From Dendrophyllia cribrosa (taxonomy: Eukaryota > Cnidaria > Anthozoa > Scleractinia > Dendrophylliidae), in assembly GCA_024195265.1 (NCBI GenBank), contig JAJLRJ010000011.1, positions 21,245,402 through 21,309,401 of the forward strand: a stretch of DNA of 64,000 nucleotides, in the 5' to 3' direction. Shown here in pieces: positions 40,461 through 52,750 of the stretch. Position 1 is the stretch's first letter. Every line of letters begins with the position of its first letter. A program made the translations under genes and the position numbers. The notes under the pieces were generated by a model. The model did not search any database. It saw only the letters and a program-made list of their open reading frames with translations, and was not told the DNA's origin.

Positions 40461-42836
40461 TGTTCAACCATATACGGTGATATACAGCCATATACAACCA
40501 TATATAACCGTATACAGCCATATACAACCGTATACAGCCATATACAACTATATTCAGCCGTATACAGCCATATACAACTATATTCAGCCTTATTCAGCCA
40601 TATACAGCTATATACAACCGTATACAGCCATATGCAACCGTATACAACCATATACAACTATATACAACCGTATACAGCCATATTCAGCCATATGCAACCG
40701 TATACAACCATATACAACCGTATACAGCCATATACAACCATATACAGCCATATACAACCGTATACAACCATATACAACTATATACAACCGTATACAACCA
40801 TATACAACCGTATACAGCCATATACAACCGTATACAACCATATACAACTATATACAACCGTATACAGCCATATTCAGCCATATGCAACCGTATACAGCCA
40901 TATACAACCATATACAGCCATATACAACCATATACAACCATATACAGCCGTATACAGCCATATACAACCGTATACAGCCATATTCAGGCCTATTCAGCCA
41001 TATACAACCATATACAACCATATACAACAGTATACAGCCATATACAACCATATTCAGCCATATACAACTATATACAACTATATACAGCCGTATACAGCCA
41101 TATACAGCCATATTCAGGCCTATTCAGCCATATACAACCATATACAACCATATACAACCATATACAGCCATATACAACTATATACAGCCATATACAACCA
41201 TATACAGCCATATACAACCATATACAACCGTACAGCCATATACAACCATATTCAGCCATATACAACCATATACAACTATATACAGCCGTATACAGCCATA
41301 TACAGGCATATTCAGGCCTATTCAGCCATATACAACCATAAACAGCCATATACAGCCATATACAACCGTATACAGCCATATTCAGGCCTATTCAGCCATA
41401 TACAACCATATACAGCCATATACAACCGTATACAACCATATACAGCCGTATACAACCATATACAGCCATATACAGCCATATACAGCCATATACAACCATA
41501 TGTAACCATATACAGCCATATACAACCATATACAACCATATACAACTATTTTCAGCCATATACAACCATATACAGCCGTATACAGTCATATACAACCATA
41601 TACAGCCATATACAACCATATACAGCCATATACAACCATAAACAGCCATATACAGCCATATACAACCATAAACAGCCATATACAGCCATATACAGCCATA
41701 TACAACCGTATACAGGCATATTCAGGCCTATTCAGCCATATACAACCATAAACAGCCATATACAGCCATATACAACCGTATACAGCCACATTCAGGCCTA
41801 TTCAGCCATATACAACCATATACAACCATATACAGCCATATACAACCGTATACAACCATATACAGCCATATACAACCATATACAACCATATATAACCATA
41901 TACAGCCATATACAACCATATACAACTATATACAGCCATATACAACCATATACAACTATATACAGCCATATACAACCATATACAGCCGTATACAGTCATA
42001 TACAACCATATACAACTATATACAGCCGTATACAGCCATATACAGGCATATTCAGGCCTATTCAGCCATATACAACCATAAACAGCCATATACAACCGTA
42101 TACAGCCATATTCAGGCCTATTCAGCCATATACAGCCATATACAACCATATACAACCATATACAGCCATATACAACCGTATACAACCATATACAGCCGTA
42201 TACAACCATATACAGCCATATACAGCCATATTCAGGCCTATTCAGCCATATACAACCATATACAGCCATATACAGCCATATACAACCATATACAACCATA
42301 TACAACCATATACAGCCGTATACAACCATATACTGCCATATTCAGCCATATTCAACCGTATACAGCCATATACAACCATATACAGTCATATACAACAGTA
42401 TACAGCCATATACAACCATATTCAGCCATATACAACCATATACAACCATAAACAACCATATACAGCCATATACAGCCATGTACAACCGTATACAGCCATA
42501 CACAACCATATACAACCGTATACAGCCATAAACAACCATATTCAGCCATATACAACCATATACAACTATATACAGCCGTATACAGCCAATTACAACCATA
42601 TACAGCCATATACAACAATATACAGCCATATTCAGCCCTATACAACCATATACAACCATATACAACCATATACAGCCATATACAACCGTATACAGTCATA
42701 TACAGCCATATTCAGGCCTATTCAGCCATATACAACCATATACAACCAAAGTCAGCCCTTTTCAACCATTACGGCCATATTCAGCCCTATACAACCATAT
42801 ACAACCATATACAACCATACACAGCCATATACAGCC
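40461..42836 (+). repeat. 10-bp satellite array, left arm (~235 units)
   Basis: Units are TATACAACCA, TATACAGCCA, TATACAACCG, TATTCAGCCA, TATACAACTA and TATTCAGGCC. They also form a higher-order pattern: the block TATTCAGGCCTATTCAGCCA recurs every 200-300 bases. A 928-codon plus frame and several minus frames cross this array only because the 10-base unit lacks stops; none is called as a gene. Confidence 0.95.
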
Positions 42837-43668
42837 CAGATAAAGCGATTCTTAGGCCTAAGCTTGATTCACTCTCAAGTTAAGCTGTGTTCCCAATTAC
42901 GATTGAAGTATAATTATGGCAATCATAGTCCATTTAATTTCTCTCAGTTATGTTGTTTTTTTTTGTTCATAACTGATCAAGGATATGAACAAATCAAAGA
43001 TCGGAACCGAAACAATTTAATGGAGTATGACTTCAAACTATTATGATCGTGTGTGGCCACGGCTTTCGATGTTTCGATGTATTGAAATTGTCATGTGTTT
43101 CCCGGATCAGCGTTGTGGAGCAGTGCATGGCGAAGAAGGGGTGTTAACATGCTAGAGGGAGGGGTGTTAACATGTAAGGGGGATAATTGCATTTTCCATT
43201 TTCTGACAGAAAGAAATTTTTATGACTGGTTTAAAAATTTTCTTCAAGTGTCGCTTGATTGGCATTGGCCGTTTACGAAAGGGAAACTTGCCGCGCCGAT
43301 AGGCAAAAGGAGGTAGAACTTTTGAAGATGGGGGTGGGGTCATTTGTCAAGATGGTGTTATTGAGCAGAACGTGTTTAATCCGGTTGCTAAAAGAAATTT
43401 ATACCAGAGAAATTTTTCGTTCGCTTTTAACGACACGTTTCCGCGTTTCATGACGGGTCACAGATGTCAGTCGAAGAGGGTCACCTGTGCGAACAGGGTC
43501 GCCACCTAATGCTTCTTTCCCCGGGAGAGCAGCCTGACAACGCACCTTTCAGCCAGTACAGCACTTCAAACATTCATGTAGATGTTACATATTTTATAAT
43601 TTTATTTGCATTCGATTTAGCTATATACCGCCCCTTACTATCAAAATTATTCTATTTGTTCTATTAGA
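42837..43668. other. Element interior, no gene
   Basis: Transition from satellite to unique sequence. Short frames only, with a GAGGGAGGGGTGTTAACATG duplication near 43140-43180. Confidence 0.5.
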
Positions 43669-44278
43669 ACTTGGTTTACTCTCATACTGATAATAAGTGA
43701 TGTTGCTTTTTTGGATGATAAAACTGTGAAAGTTCTTGAATTAGAGCATACATATCTGTTTTCATTTTGATGGCCCGAACATCAATATTATGCTCAAAAA
43801 GGCAAGTTAATGTTTAAGAACGGGAACTATTAAGAACAAGATCAACTAAAACTAAGTCTATGCCGATAAAACTATGATACGACTGATTTTTCTTCTGTCA
43901 TTGAAAATACCATGTGCTTACAAAAAGGAATATTCACTATATACAAATTTAACCTTGGTTTACTCTCATACTGATAATAAGTGATGTTGCTTTTTTGGAT
44001 GATAAAACTGTGAAAGTTCGTGAATTAGAGCATACATATCTGTTTTCATTTTGAAACCGAAATTGTAGAATTATTTAATTGAATGCTCTTCTAACTTGCC
44101 CCGAACATCAATATTATGCTCAAAAAGGCAAGTTAATGTTTAAGAACGGGAACTTTTAAGAACAAGTTCAACTAAAACTAAGTCTATGCCGATAAAACTA
44201 TGATACGACTGATTTTTCTTCTGTCATTGAAAATACCAGGTGCTTACAAAAAGGAATATTTTCTATATACAAAACTTA
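43669..44278. repeat. Tandem duplication (~285 and ~327 bp units)
   Basis: Both copies begin CTTGGTTTACTCTCATACTG and end AAAGGAATATTxxCTATATAC. They are nearly identical except for a ~45-base segment (AACCGAAATTGTAGAATTAT..) present only in the second. Confidence 0.9.
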
Positions 44279-44656
44279 AAATGTCGCCCGTCTCCGTCTC
44301 CTCGTCCTTCAACCTAAGCCCAATCAATTGGCATATATGAGGGTTTCCAATAGGTTTTTTGGGATCCGAGATTTGGCGTGTTTATGGGCTGGATTTGGGA
44401 GCAAAATTTGAGCGAGATTCGGGATTGTTATTATGAACGCGAGATTTGGCGAGATTACGCACCGGGATTCGGGAAATGCCACTTTTATGAACCAAGACTC
44501 GGGAACTCTGGTCTCTGGTGACGAAATTGTCTAAACCATTGAACAGGATACTGATTAGCTGAGTGATAAAAACCGTTGGGATTACGGGATTGAGGGAAAA
44601 TCTGGTCGAAACGGCTGGATTTAAGAACTCTATTGGGGACCCTCATATATACGGCT
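44279..44656. other. 3' region of the transposase-like gene, GGGATTCGGGA motifs
   Basis: Repeated GAGATTTGGCG and CGGGATTCGGGAA words at 44370-44510; otherwise non-coding. Confidence 0.5.
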
Positions 44657-47600
44657 TCAGTCATCCAAAATTGCTATTCCATAAAAGAGGTTCTTTAGTG
44701 CATCTTCCCTCTTGTGTAGGTAATCTAATTTCCCCATTATTTGACGTTCTGTCTTTGCTTCTGCTGTTAGCTTTAAATTGGCGGCGCATGTACTTTTTAA
44801 CACGTAATTGTACAAAATTGCAATATTTTTGTAACTAGGGGGGATACAAGAAGAACAAAGAAATGACTCCACTGTCTCTACGAGGCAGGTCTCTTCTGTT
44901 GTCCATTGTCCTGAAGCCATTTCAAAACCATTGTCCTTCATAAATGTGCTTGTCCGTGTCCGTTTTAAAGATGGAGGACTTGAAGTGATTTTTCGTCTTT
45001 TCTTTGTTGGTGTTCCGGCCGTCTGTGTGCTTCTGCGTCCATAGTCGTTTCCACAGCCAGAGCACGAACAAAGATCAGAACAGGGCTTCCTTGTGGCGTA
45101 GCAGGGACATTTCGTTCTCCTTTGCCCAGCGACATCTGTGCAGGAAAAAATTGAGGTGCCCTGCAATTTATCCTTTTTGTTCTCTCCGCAACGGCAGGAA
45201 ACTGCATCATTTTTCGCCTTTTCAACTTGCTCGAAATTTTCACAATTCAGACATCTGCATTTTGTCTGGCACAGTTTTCCTTTCTTCACACACGGACAAC
45301 GAGAACCATCTACCTTCTTACAAAATTGCTGGCTCCGCGATTTGGCCTTTCGCCCACAATAGCACAAACCACTCTCATCGGAATCACGTTCTAGTACGTT
45401 TTGCAGCGAATCTGTTGATTGAATAAAATATAACAACAATTGTTACAAACCATTCAATGGAATGAGTCCATTTCAGGTTACAGCACTGATTCCGTTGAGT
45501 TTTGTTTGTTATGTCCAGAATAGACAATGTCGATGTAAGTGTAAGGTAAGGTGAGCCGAGGCCGAATACCTTCATTATTCTTTACATCACAAAAACCCGT
45601 TATGAAATAAATTAAGTACAGGTTCCGCTTTGTTTAATTTTTCGTGCAGGGATTCAAACCTTAGTATTATTGTGGACTCAACAAATTTATCATTCTAAAA
45701 GCCGAAGCTTATTAAAAGCGGATGCCCGAGAATACAAAATAGATAAATACTTTGGCGATTTACGGTGCTGGTATTTTTTATTATTATATATTTTTTTTTG
45801 CGCTATAAGAAAGAGTCATGTTTGTGAGCATGCATCATTTACAATTTTACATCAACGAAAACCGAAAAATGATGGATGCCCAGTTTTCTTAAAAATCAAA
45901 TACCAGTGCACTGATTCTATTAGAGAAGTGCTATCATCTCATGAGCAAATGGGGTAGCTATAATTTTGATTTTTTCTTGCAGAAATCGTGTTTTTACTAA
46001 CGCGTTTATTTCACATACCCTCGGGTAAACTGCTGTGCTTACCTGTGATTTTGCGATCAGTAGCATCGTAATGACCGGCACCATAGTAGTGGAAGGCAAT
46101 GTACATTGGCTGGTTAGTTATAGATTCGTCAGGAGTAAAAGGAACAACCGGAACAGTCTGACTGGATGTTATCACGAGAATCGGAACCTTTAAAACGTTA
46201 GAACACACCTTTATCACTACATCTCCAATGTCCCGATCAAAAACTCCCTTTATACGGAATTCGTTCGCTTTTCTAGATATCTCCTCTACGGACCCAGATA
46301 CAAAATTTGAGGCACCAAAGCTATCGTTTTGAAGTTGTTCCACAAAAAGTTGCCTTAAAGTGAATGCATCCGTTTCTTCATCAATCAGGAGACCTAAGGA
46401 TGTCGAGTGGGCTGATAACTTTGGTTCAGTCATGGCTACTTTCCTTAATTGTCTCACAATGCTTCTGAAGGCACAGTCCCCGTCTGGTTGAACTGCGTCG
46501 ATTTGGAGATTAAATCCCGCTAAGTGTCTGTCCAGTGTTTCGGCGTGGGATCTAATGGTCGGGTCATCTTCTTCGCTGTTCTCTTCTACAGTGAGAATGT
46601 TTGTCATTTTATTAAGGTGAATAAGGTCCACAGCGCTAAACGATCTATTGCAGCTTTTCTTATTAACGTTTTCCACCATCTCCCATAGATTATACATAGT
46701 GGTAATGATCTTGGCAGCGATGAATTCATGACAGAGATCTCTTATATTTTCTGCTACGATGATAACTTGGTTTCCATTGAAATAATTCGCTCCACACGAC
46801 TCGACGGAGGTAGACGATTGCACTTCTCCAGTTTTTGATTTTTCTGTCCCTTTGAAAGGTAGATTATCTTTACAAGATGGTGGACTGTCAGTGGGGTTCG
46901 CTTCATTTGGAGCAACGGGTGTCACTTTTGAACTGCACTTATGCTTTTCTGCAGTCAGTTTTGTATTGTGATAGTGAAATAGAATAGTCAATAGAGCTAC
47001 TGCCAGTTCAACTGAAATTCTGGTAGCCCCCGAAATAAGAGATCTATTTAGAAGGCGGTGTAGTTGTTCATTGCGTTCCGTTCCGCACCCAGGAGGTATG
47101 CCTGAGAGGCAACCTTTCACAATATGTTTTCGTAAGTTGGATATTTCTGTCATTGTCTCACTTGTCAGGGGACTGTTAGGAATATTCGTCCAGCGGTCGA
47201 CGAATGAATTTAGGTTTTTTTCTATGTGTTCCTTGCTTGGGGCATGTTTAAGACGAATTTGGCCTTGATCATCATTCTCTCTGAAAATTTGGATGAAGTC
47301 CTTGGTTACATCTCTGCATAATGCATTTTGCCTAGAAAAAGTTCTTATAATCCTCTGACAACCATGAAACAAGTCTAGCTTAACCGCGACACCAGGGAAA
47401 ATGCTTTCGTATTTGTTCCGGACATGACAACAATCATCCACGCATACAAGTTTTACTATATTCCCTGTGAGAGAGTTTCTTTCCTTCAGGTCCACCAGCA
47501 CGTTCTCAAATTCACTAAAAGCCGTAGACTTTGTAAGCCGCCACGCAACAACTTGACCAATTTCGTTTAAAGAAATAAACAGTTGGTTAAACTGTGTAAC

Positions 47601-48181
47601 AAACTTGTTGTCTGCTTCTCTCACCGAACCGACATTTTTACTGATCTTGAAAGTGTGATCGCAAGACAGGATTGATACACTCAAACTGTTCATCTCTTTA
47701 GTTAGACATAGCTTTCTTTTGTTGAAATTGTCCAGAAAAACTCGCATAATCTGATCGTTGCTTGGAAACGAATATATAGGATTGCTGTGGAATTCAGAGG
47801 AATCGGGCGCGGTCACAGCACATTCATTATCCATTACTGCACTGGAATAGATCAGAGCTCTTCGGTGATATTCTCTATAGTTTAAAGATGCTAGACCTTC
47901 GCTTATTTTCAAGAAGTTTACCCCCTGAAAAATGTCAGTGTCTATTAGCTGAATAAGGTTTTTGCTAAAACAACAGCGATGAAACATCTCAGCGAGAAAA
48001 AAGGCTTGGATATACCTGGGCAAGGTATTATGAACATCTGGCGTGGTTGGTCGCATCTTGTGGCAAGGATAGCCAATAAAAAATGCCTCACATGTTTTGC
48101 TGTTTCAGTCTTGCTGTCTTGTCTTCTAGCCCTGGCAGCTTTCCTTGTTGTTTTCATACGATCTACCAATAATTCATGCAA
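44657..48181 (-). CDS. DDE transposase-OTU protease-CXC fusion gene (spliced)
   Basis: Exon 1 from ATG 48056 to 46043 ends at ACAG/GTAAGC; exon 2 from 45411 to 44657 follows TTCAATCAACAG. The join keeps phase and gives ~922 aa. A DDE-like core has SCDHTFKISKNVG (Asp133), VCVDDCCHVR (Asp207/208), LDLFHGCQR and PPGCGTERNEQLHRL (Glu327/330). The OTU domain has QPDGDCAFRSI (Asp525, Cys528) and YYGAGHYDA (His662). The CXC region (~687-790) has LCYCGRKAK, RCPCVKKGK, CQTKCRCLNC and a second CPCYATRKPC..CSCSGCG. A basic segment (RKAARARRQDSKTETAKH) in another phase upstream to 48181 is probably the true N-terminus, lost to a frameshift near 48060. It is the only large gene of the satellite-armed transposon. 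Activity is not demonstrated. Confidence 0.75.
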
Positions 48182-49515
48182 GCACAGCTAGAGCTGATAC
48201 GCCGAGTCCGGATGGCGTACACTCTTTTTTTTATGTAAGAATCTTTTTATAAGAATATTGAGGCTGAACTTGGCAAAATTTTAAGAATATGTTAAGAATA
48301 TACCCAAGGCTGAGATTTTGTTAAGAAAAATTTTTGCGTGTTGAGGAAAAATAAAATGCAATAAAATCACACAATGTTTTAAATGAGCTATACCATTTAG
48401 AAGTATGGTAAATTCTTTCCTTTTTCTAACAAAACTGACTAAACTAGGAAACAAAACGATAAAAACAAGTACTTGACATATGATCAATATATATATTCGA
48501 CATTAATCGGCAGTTTGGATAAAAGGTAAAAAAGATATCCATGACAGTTGGTTTCACTGAAATACTATCAGTATACTCTGTAATCTAAGAATGTACGCAA
48601 GAATATTTTCAGCCTAAATTCGGCAAAAAAATAAGAATATCCCGCCTGGGCATAAAAAATATACAATCTTATAAAAAAAGAATGTAATTATGTGACTGAG
48701 GCTGCACGAATAGAGAGGGTAGCGAGCAAGACAAATATGAACTTAGTATATGTGTCAGTATATGTCAATTTATTAGCCAAACATTATAAAACACTTACGA
48801 GAACAAAGAGATAATAAAACAAACAAAACATTCAACACAATTCAAAATAATTCAACACATTGATAACAAATCAAATGGCATAGAATTTCCTAGAGACAAG
48901 TGTTTCGTGTCTCAAGAAGTTCAATTCGGAATCAACAAATTGAAAAAACACACGGCTACCTAAACAGAGCGGCGAAAATTCTAAAAGAACTACAGCGGGG
49001 ACAGTAGCTACAGAAATTTACAGCTAAATAAAACAATAATCGTTTAAAACAACGTTACCTTTAGTCGATGTGGCTTTTGAGTCCCTTACATCTGCACCAA
49101 ATTTTCAAACATCGAGGCACAGGCTGTCAGAATCGATCGCTGTTGTTTCTCGCTTCATTCCCACAGCCGTAATGGCGAAATCGATTTACTTCAAACCACT
49201 TAAAACAAGATCAGAACTTTTCTAGGAAGTGTCAAGTCTATTTCATAGTCCTGAGATAAAAAACTGTAAGGTATTTTCCAAAAATTGTGCTCCTTCATTC
49301 ACGGTGTGTGCCGAGCGGTTGAACCTTCAACTAACTTCGTTAATTGTCATTCAGCTTCGCCAAGAAACGCTGCCGCACACGCGCAAATTTCGCGCGTGTG
49401 TGATCAGTCCGTTAAGTTGTTCACTGACGCGTGACAATGACAAAAATAAAATAAAATACAATTCCCGCGTGCTTTATAACTCAACAATGCACTCAGCGCG
49501 TTTTTTATTTCTTTA
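48182..49515. other. 5' flank of the transposase-like gene
   Basis: AT-rich. AAGAATATT..GGCTGA and TTCAGCC..AAGAATAT words recur near 48255-48310 and 48595-48650 in partly inverted order. It would contain the promoter of the gene starting at ~48.1 kb, but no specific site is evident. Confidence 0.4.
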
Positions 49516-49612
49516 GTATATGGCTGTATTAATGGCTGTATAGGGCTGTATAGGGCTGAATAGGGCTAAATATGGCTGTATATGGCTGTTTACGGTTGTA
49601 TATGGCTTTTAT
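49516..49612 (-). repeat. 10-bp satellite, right arm, inner segment
   Basis: TATGGCTGTA and TAGGGCTGAA units, reverse complement of the left arm. The array is cut by the insertion starting at ~49613. Confidence 0.85.
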
Positions 49613-49657
49613 TATATGGCAGGCTCCGCCAGCGGGCAAGATGAAGCGAATTCTGTA

Positions 49658-49688
<31 letters not shown>

Positions 49689-50018
49689 GCCCATCTTGCC
49701 CGCTCGGGATTTCCCGTTTGATCCCGCAAAAAAAAAGATTTCATAATGGCGTCTCAAAACACGGCGAAAGAGAGTCAAAACAAAGAAAACATTGACGAGT
49801 TTCGTGATTTTATTTTAGAACAAAAACCAACAAATGCAAAAGTTAAAACTCAAAGTGATATTAAGCCTGGAAGCGGTTTTGTCTTACGGAAAACGAGAAC
49901 AGAGAAGTCAGTGTTGCCAGCGCTCAAAAATAAACAAGCGAGAATCTTTGACCATATAATAAATCCTTTATTGACCAAGCTTGTTCGGTCAAGATGGCTG
50001 GATATTGGTCTCGTTCTT

Positions 50019-50049
<31 letters not shown>

Positions 50050-50105
50050 AATAAACTTGGCCAATATCCAGCCATCTTGACCTCACGCTTGGTCAATAAC
50101 GCATA
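49613..50105 (+). mobile_element. Unclassified insertion with short gene start and hairpins
   Basis: Begins GGCTCCGCCAGCGGGCAAGA and holds a perfect 38-bp palindrome (49671-49708, CCCGAGCGGGCAAGATGGGC half). From ATG 49746 a frame encodes MASQNTAKESQNKENIDEFR and FVLRKTRTEKSVLPAL, open for ~75 codons before entering a second hairpin (49969-50098; arms contain TCAAGATGGCTGGATATTGG). The frame resembles the N-terminus of a nuclear or transposon protein, but no family is recognised. It probably represents the 5' end of a DNA transposon gene cut by a foldback insertion. Confidence 0.45.
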
Positions 50106-50566
50106 CCGTATTTATTCGATTAAGCGCCCAACCTTGAATAAGCGCCCACCTCTAATAAGCGCCCACCCTGTATGTAGGAAAATTTAATAAGCGCCCAGCC
50201 TCGAATAAGCGCCCACCCCAGAGAGTTCGCTAATTGGCCTTAGTGACAATGAGATTGAAATTGACTAAGTACTACTAAGAGACTTCCCCGAAGACCGAGT
50301 TTTCTTAGTATTTTAAAGAAACTTTTAATTAACAGTTAAAATTCTGCTTTGGTACATCTTCACGTTTTGTTATCATTTATTGTTTTGTTGCAAAATAAAC
50401 TTACTACTTGTTGAAAATGGTGAAAATTGAATAAGCGCCCAGCCTCGAATAAGCGCCCACCTCGAATAAGCGCCCACCTCGAATAAGCGCCCACCTCGAA
50501 TAAGCGCCCACTCTCAAGGCCCAAAAATTTAATAAGCGCCCAGGACGCTTAATCGAATAAATACGG
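50106..50566. mobile_element. MITE with CCGTATTTATTCG ends, TA target duplication
   Basis: CCGTATTTATTCGATTAAGC starts the element and the reverse complement ends it; both sides are flanked by TA (50104-50105, 50567-50568). Sub-terminal tandem copies of GAATAAGCGCCCACC occur at both ends. The centre is AT-rich and non-coding. Confidence 0.85.
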
Positions 50567-50568
50567 TA

Positions 50569-50772
50569 TATATGGTTGTATGTGGCTGTATATGGCTGAA
50601 TAGGTTGTATATGGCTGTATACGGTTGTATATGGCTGTATATGGCTGAATAGGGCTGTGTACGGTTGTATATGGTTGTATATGGCTGCATATGGTTGTAT
50701 AGGGCTGAATAGGGCTGAATAGGGCTGTATACGTTTGTATATGACTGTATATGGCTGAATACGGCTGAATAG
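50569..50772 (-). repeat. 10-bp satellite, right arm, middle segment
   Basis: TATGGCTGTA/TATGGTTGTA units, ending in GGCTGAATAG at the DIRS junction. Confidence 0.9.
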
Positions 50773-50836
50773 TATTCTATTACCCAACGCTCTCTTTCCA
50801 CGCTCAGCCTGATAAGGTATGGGTAGAAAGTTGATC
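50773..50836 (-). repeat. DIRS split direct repeat B (outer copy)
   Basis: TATTCTATTACCCAACGCTC through GTTGATC, identical to 51089-51152. Confidence 0.95.
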
Positions 50837-50911
50837 CAGCGTTAAGGAGGCGATAGCTTGTACTCGTGTACTCGGACACGAATTTTCAGCAGGAGGGTGG
50901 GTGAGGAGGGC

Positions 50912-51088
50912 CGTTCCCCCTTTCCTCCTTCGCGCTGGAAAACTGAGAGACTGAACGAGAAAAACATCGGGTCTTGTATTTATTATTATCCTGGGGTGTG
51001 AAATACTCGTGCAATGCCTAATTTGCGCTTATATGGCAGTTTTGTGTGATATCATGCCTCGCGCTTTATTATCAAGCATTGTGAATAG
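50912..51088 (-). repeat. DIRS split direct repeat A (inner copy)
   Basis: CGTTCCCCCTTTCCTCCTTC through TTGTGAATAG; matches 57407-57583 with two or three differences. Confidence 0.95.
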
Positions 51089-51152
51089 TATTCTATTACC
51101 CAACGCTCTCTTTCCACGCTCAGCCTGATAAGGTATGGGTAGAAAGTTGATC
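51089..51152 (-). repeat. DIRS split direct repeat B (inner copy)
   Basis: Directly abuts the inner A copy. The A/B joint preserves the expected circle-junction sequence. Confidence 0.95.
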
Positions 51153-51328
51153 TACGCGCTACCCGCTTCGCTTTACCCGAATTCTCCCCCAGGCCCCCCT
51201 GAGAGGAAGGATCATCCCACTCTTAAAAACCCCAGCCTCATCCTTCCCATACACTTCCCTTACTCACACTCTAACGAGGGTTATCAGAACATACAGTTTA
51301 TTTTCTTATTTCTGATACATAAATGTTG

Positions 51329-52665
51329 TTATTCCAAGCGAGGTCGTTTGTCAGGCGTGTCTGGAGGAAAAGCACATACAAAGCGTTTCAGTTCGTTAAT
51401 GTCTTGCCAGTCCATGAGGGTATCTGTTTCTGTCACCGCTAAGGTGGCAGAAGCCCCAGTAGCGTTGAGGACTTTGGCTAGTTGCAAATAGTGCAGGGCG
51501 GTGTGGCGTCGCGACCACCCAACATGGTCCATGATCTCCGACAATTCTACACCTGATAATGCCAGCGTTATCGCACATCCGGACCTAAAACCATGTAGGG
51601 TTTCTCCATCATCAGCGCTCATTTCTTTCAGGTATACTTTAAGACGTGTTTCCGCGGTCGAGGAACTGAGTGGCGCATCAATAATGCCACCTTTGGGTGT
51701 AGTTGGCCTGAAGAGATACCCAGTGGTCAAGTCGATCTTTAATTGCCGTGATATCGCCATGTATTGCTCAATCCCTCTCACTGGACATATAGTTGAGTTA
51801 GAGTTACGTCTAATACCAAACACATTACTGTCCCCATCCCTTAAAGTTTTACCCCACACATGGTTAAACAAGAGACCGTCGTCATTCGGAAACCTGAGGA
51901 TTTCAGGGGCTTTGACCTGGCCCATATCGCCAGGTCGGTCCCCACTAAAAAATACACTCTTAAAGTAAGCCTGGTCCCATGCTAAGATGAAAAGTTGTAA
52001 TGGAGTGGACCCCCAGATTGAATACATTGGTCTAGATATCTTGCAAGCTGGTCTAATTTGTCCACAAAAAATGGGGTGGCCTGCTTCGGAGTTACTCGTG
52101 CCTGGAGTTGCTCAGTGGTAACCAGGCGAAGGTAATCCTTTACTGAACTATCAGCGGCCGGATTTCCTAAGCCTAACCGTAAATCCCATTCCCCGCGTCT
52201 GCCAACGGCATGAAATATTGCCCTTAATTTCCCGATATATGAGTCAATTGTGTTATACGAAAGTCTTAAGGGGCAGCCACACTTAAAGGGGCCTTTCTTT
52301 CCCAAATAAATACATCCATTCCTATGAACTTGCGTTTTTCCTGACTTATCTTTGTAAACAAGAAAACGGCATATGTCTCGGGGGGTTGCCGTCATCACTG
52401 TCGGGTGACTTGGAAGTGAGGCTAAAAAATTTTCTAATTCTCTCTGGAGGGATTCTTTTTGCTTTGTATACCCAGTCGCTTGGTCAAATAAAGCTAGTTG
52501 CTTAAGACGATTATCTAACATTTCTAAATTTACATCGGCGTAAGGGTTAGTATTGGTAGGTGTTCTTTTCCTCTTATAGCCACACATCTGGCAGAAATAA
52601 AAGGTGCAGTCATTCGCATAACTGCAGTTTGGGCATCTCACAGATGGTAGAAAAAGCCTTGCCAC
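51329..52665 (-). pseudogene. DIRS tyrosine recombinase, one frameshift
   Basis: The N-terminal part (52665-51982) has a paired-cysteine zinc site (CPNCSYANDCTFYFCQMCGY) and core-binding helices (CGCPLRLSYNTIDSYIGKL). The catalytic part (from 52027) has FFSGDRPGDMGQV with Arg (I), LHGFRSGCA with His-x-x-Arg (II), DHVGWSRR with His/Trp, and HTALHYLQL with the nucleophilic Tyr. These are the residues of phage-integrase-type recombinases, which insert the circular cDNA. The frames change at a run of five G residues near 52010, so one indel breaks an otherwise complete ~445-codon gene. The function is therefore presumably lost unless the run is a sequencing error. Confidence 0.88.
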
Positions 52666-52750
52666 AGCAGGTAACTCCTGTTGACAGAGTAAAACAAAGT
52701 TGATAAGGTATTTGGTTGTCTAAAACCGTTATGAGCTCTCCTATTTTGGA

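Noticed and set aside
40260..43046. 928-codon plus-strand frame and many 60-340 codon frames across the left satellite
   Set aside because: Its translation is a 10-residue repeat forced by the 10-bp DNA unit; stop-free frames also occur on the opposite strand, and variants do not respect codon positions.
43464..43667. 67-codon frame in the transposon interior
   Set aside because: No homology or splice support; ends in AT-rich low-complexity residues.
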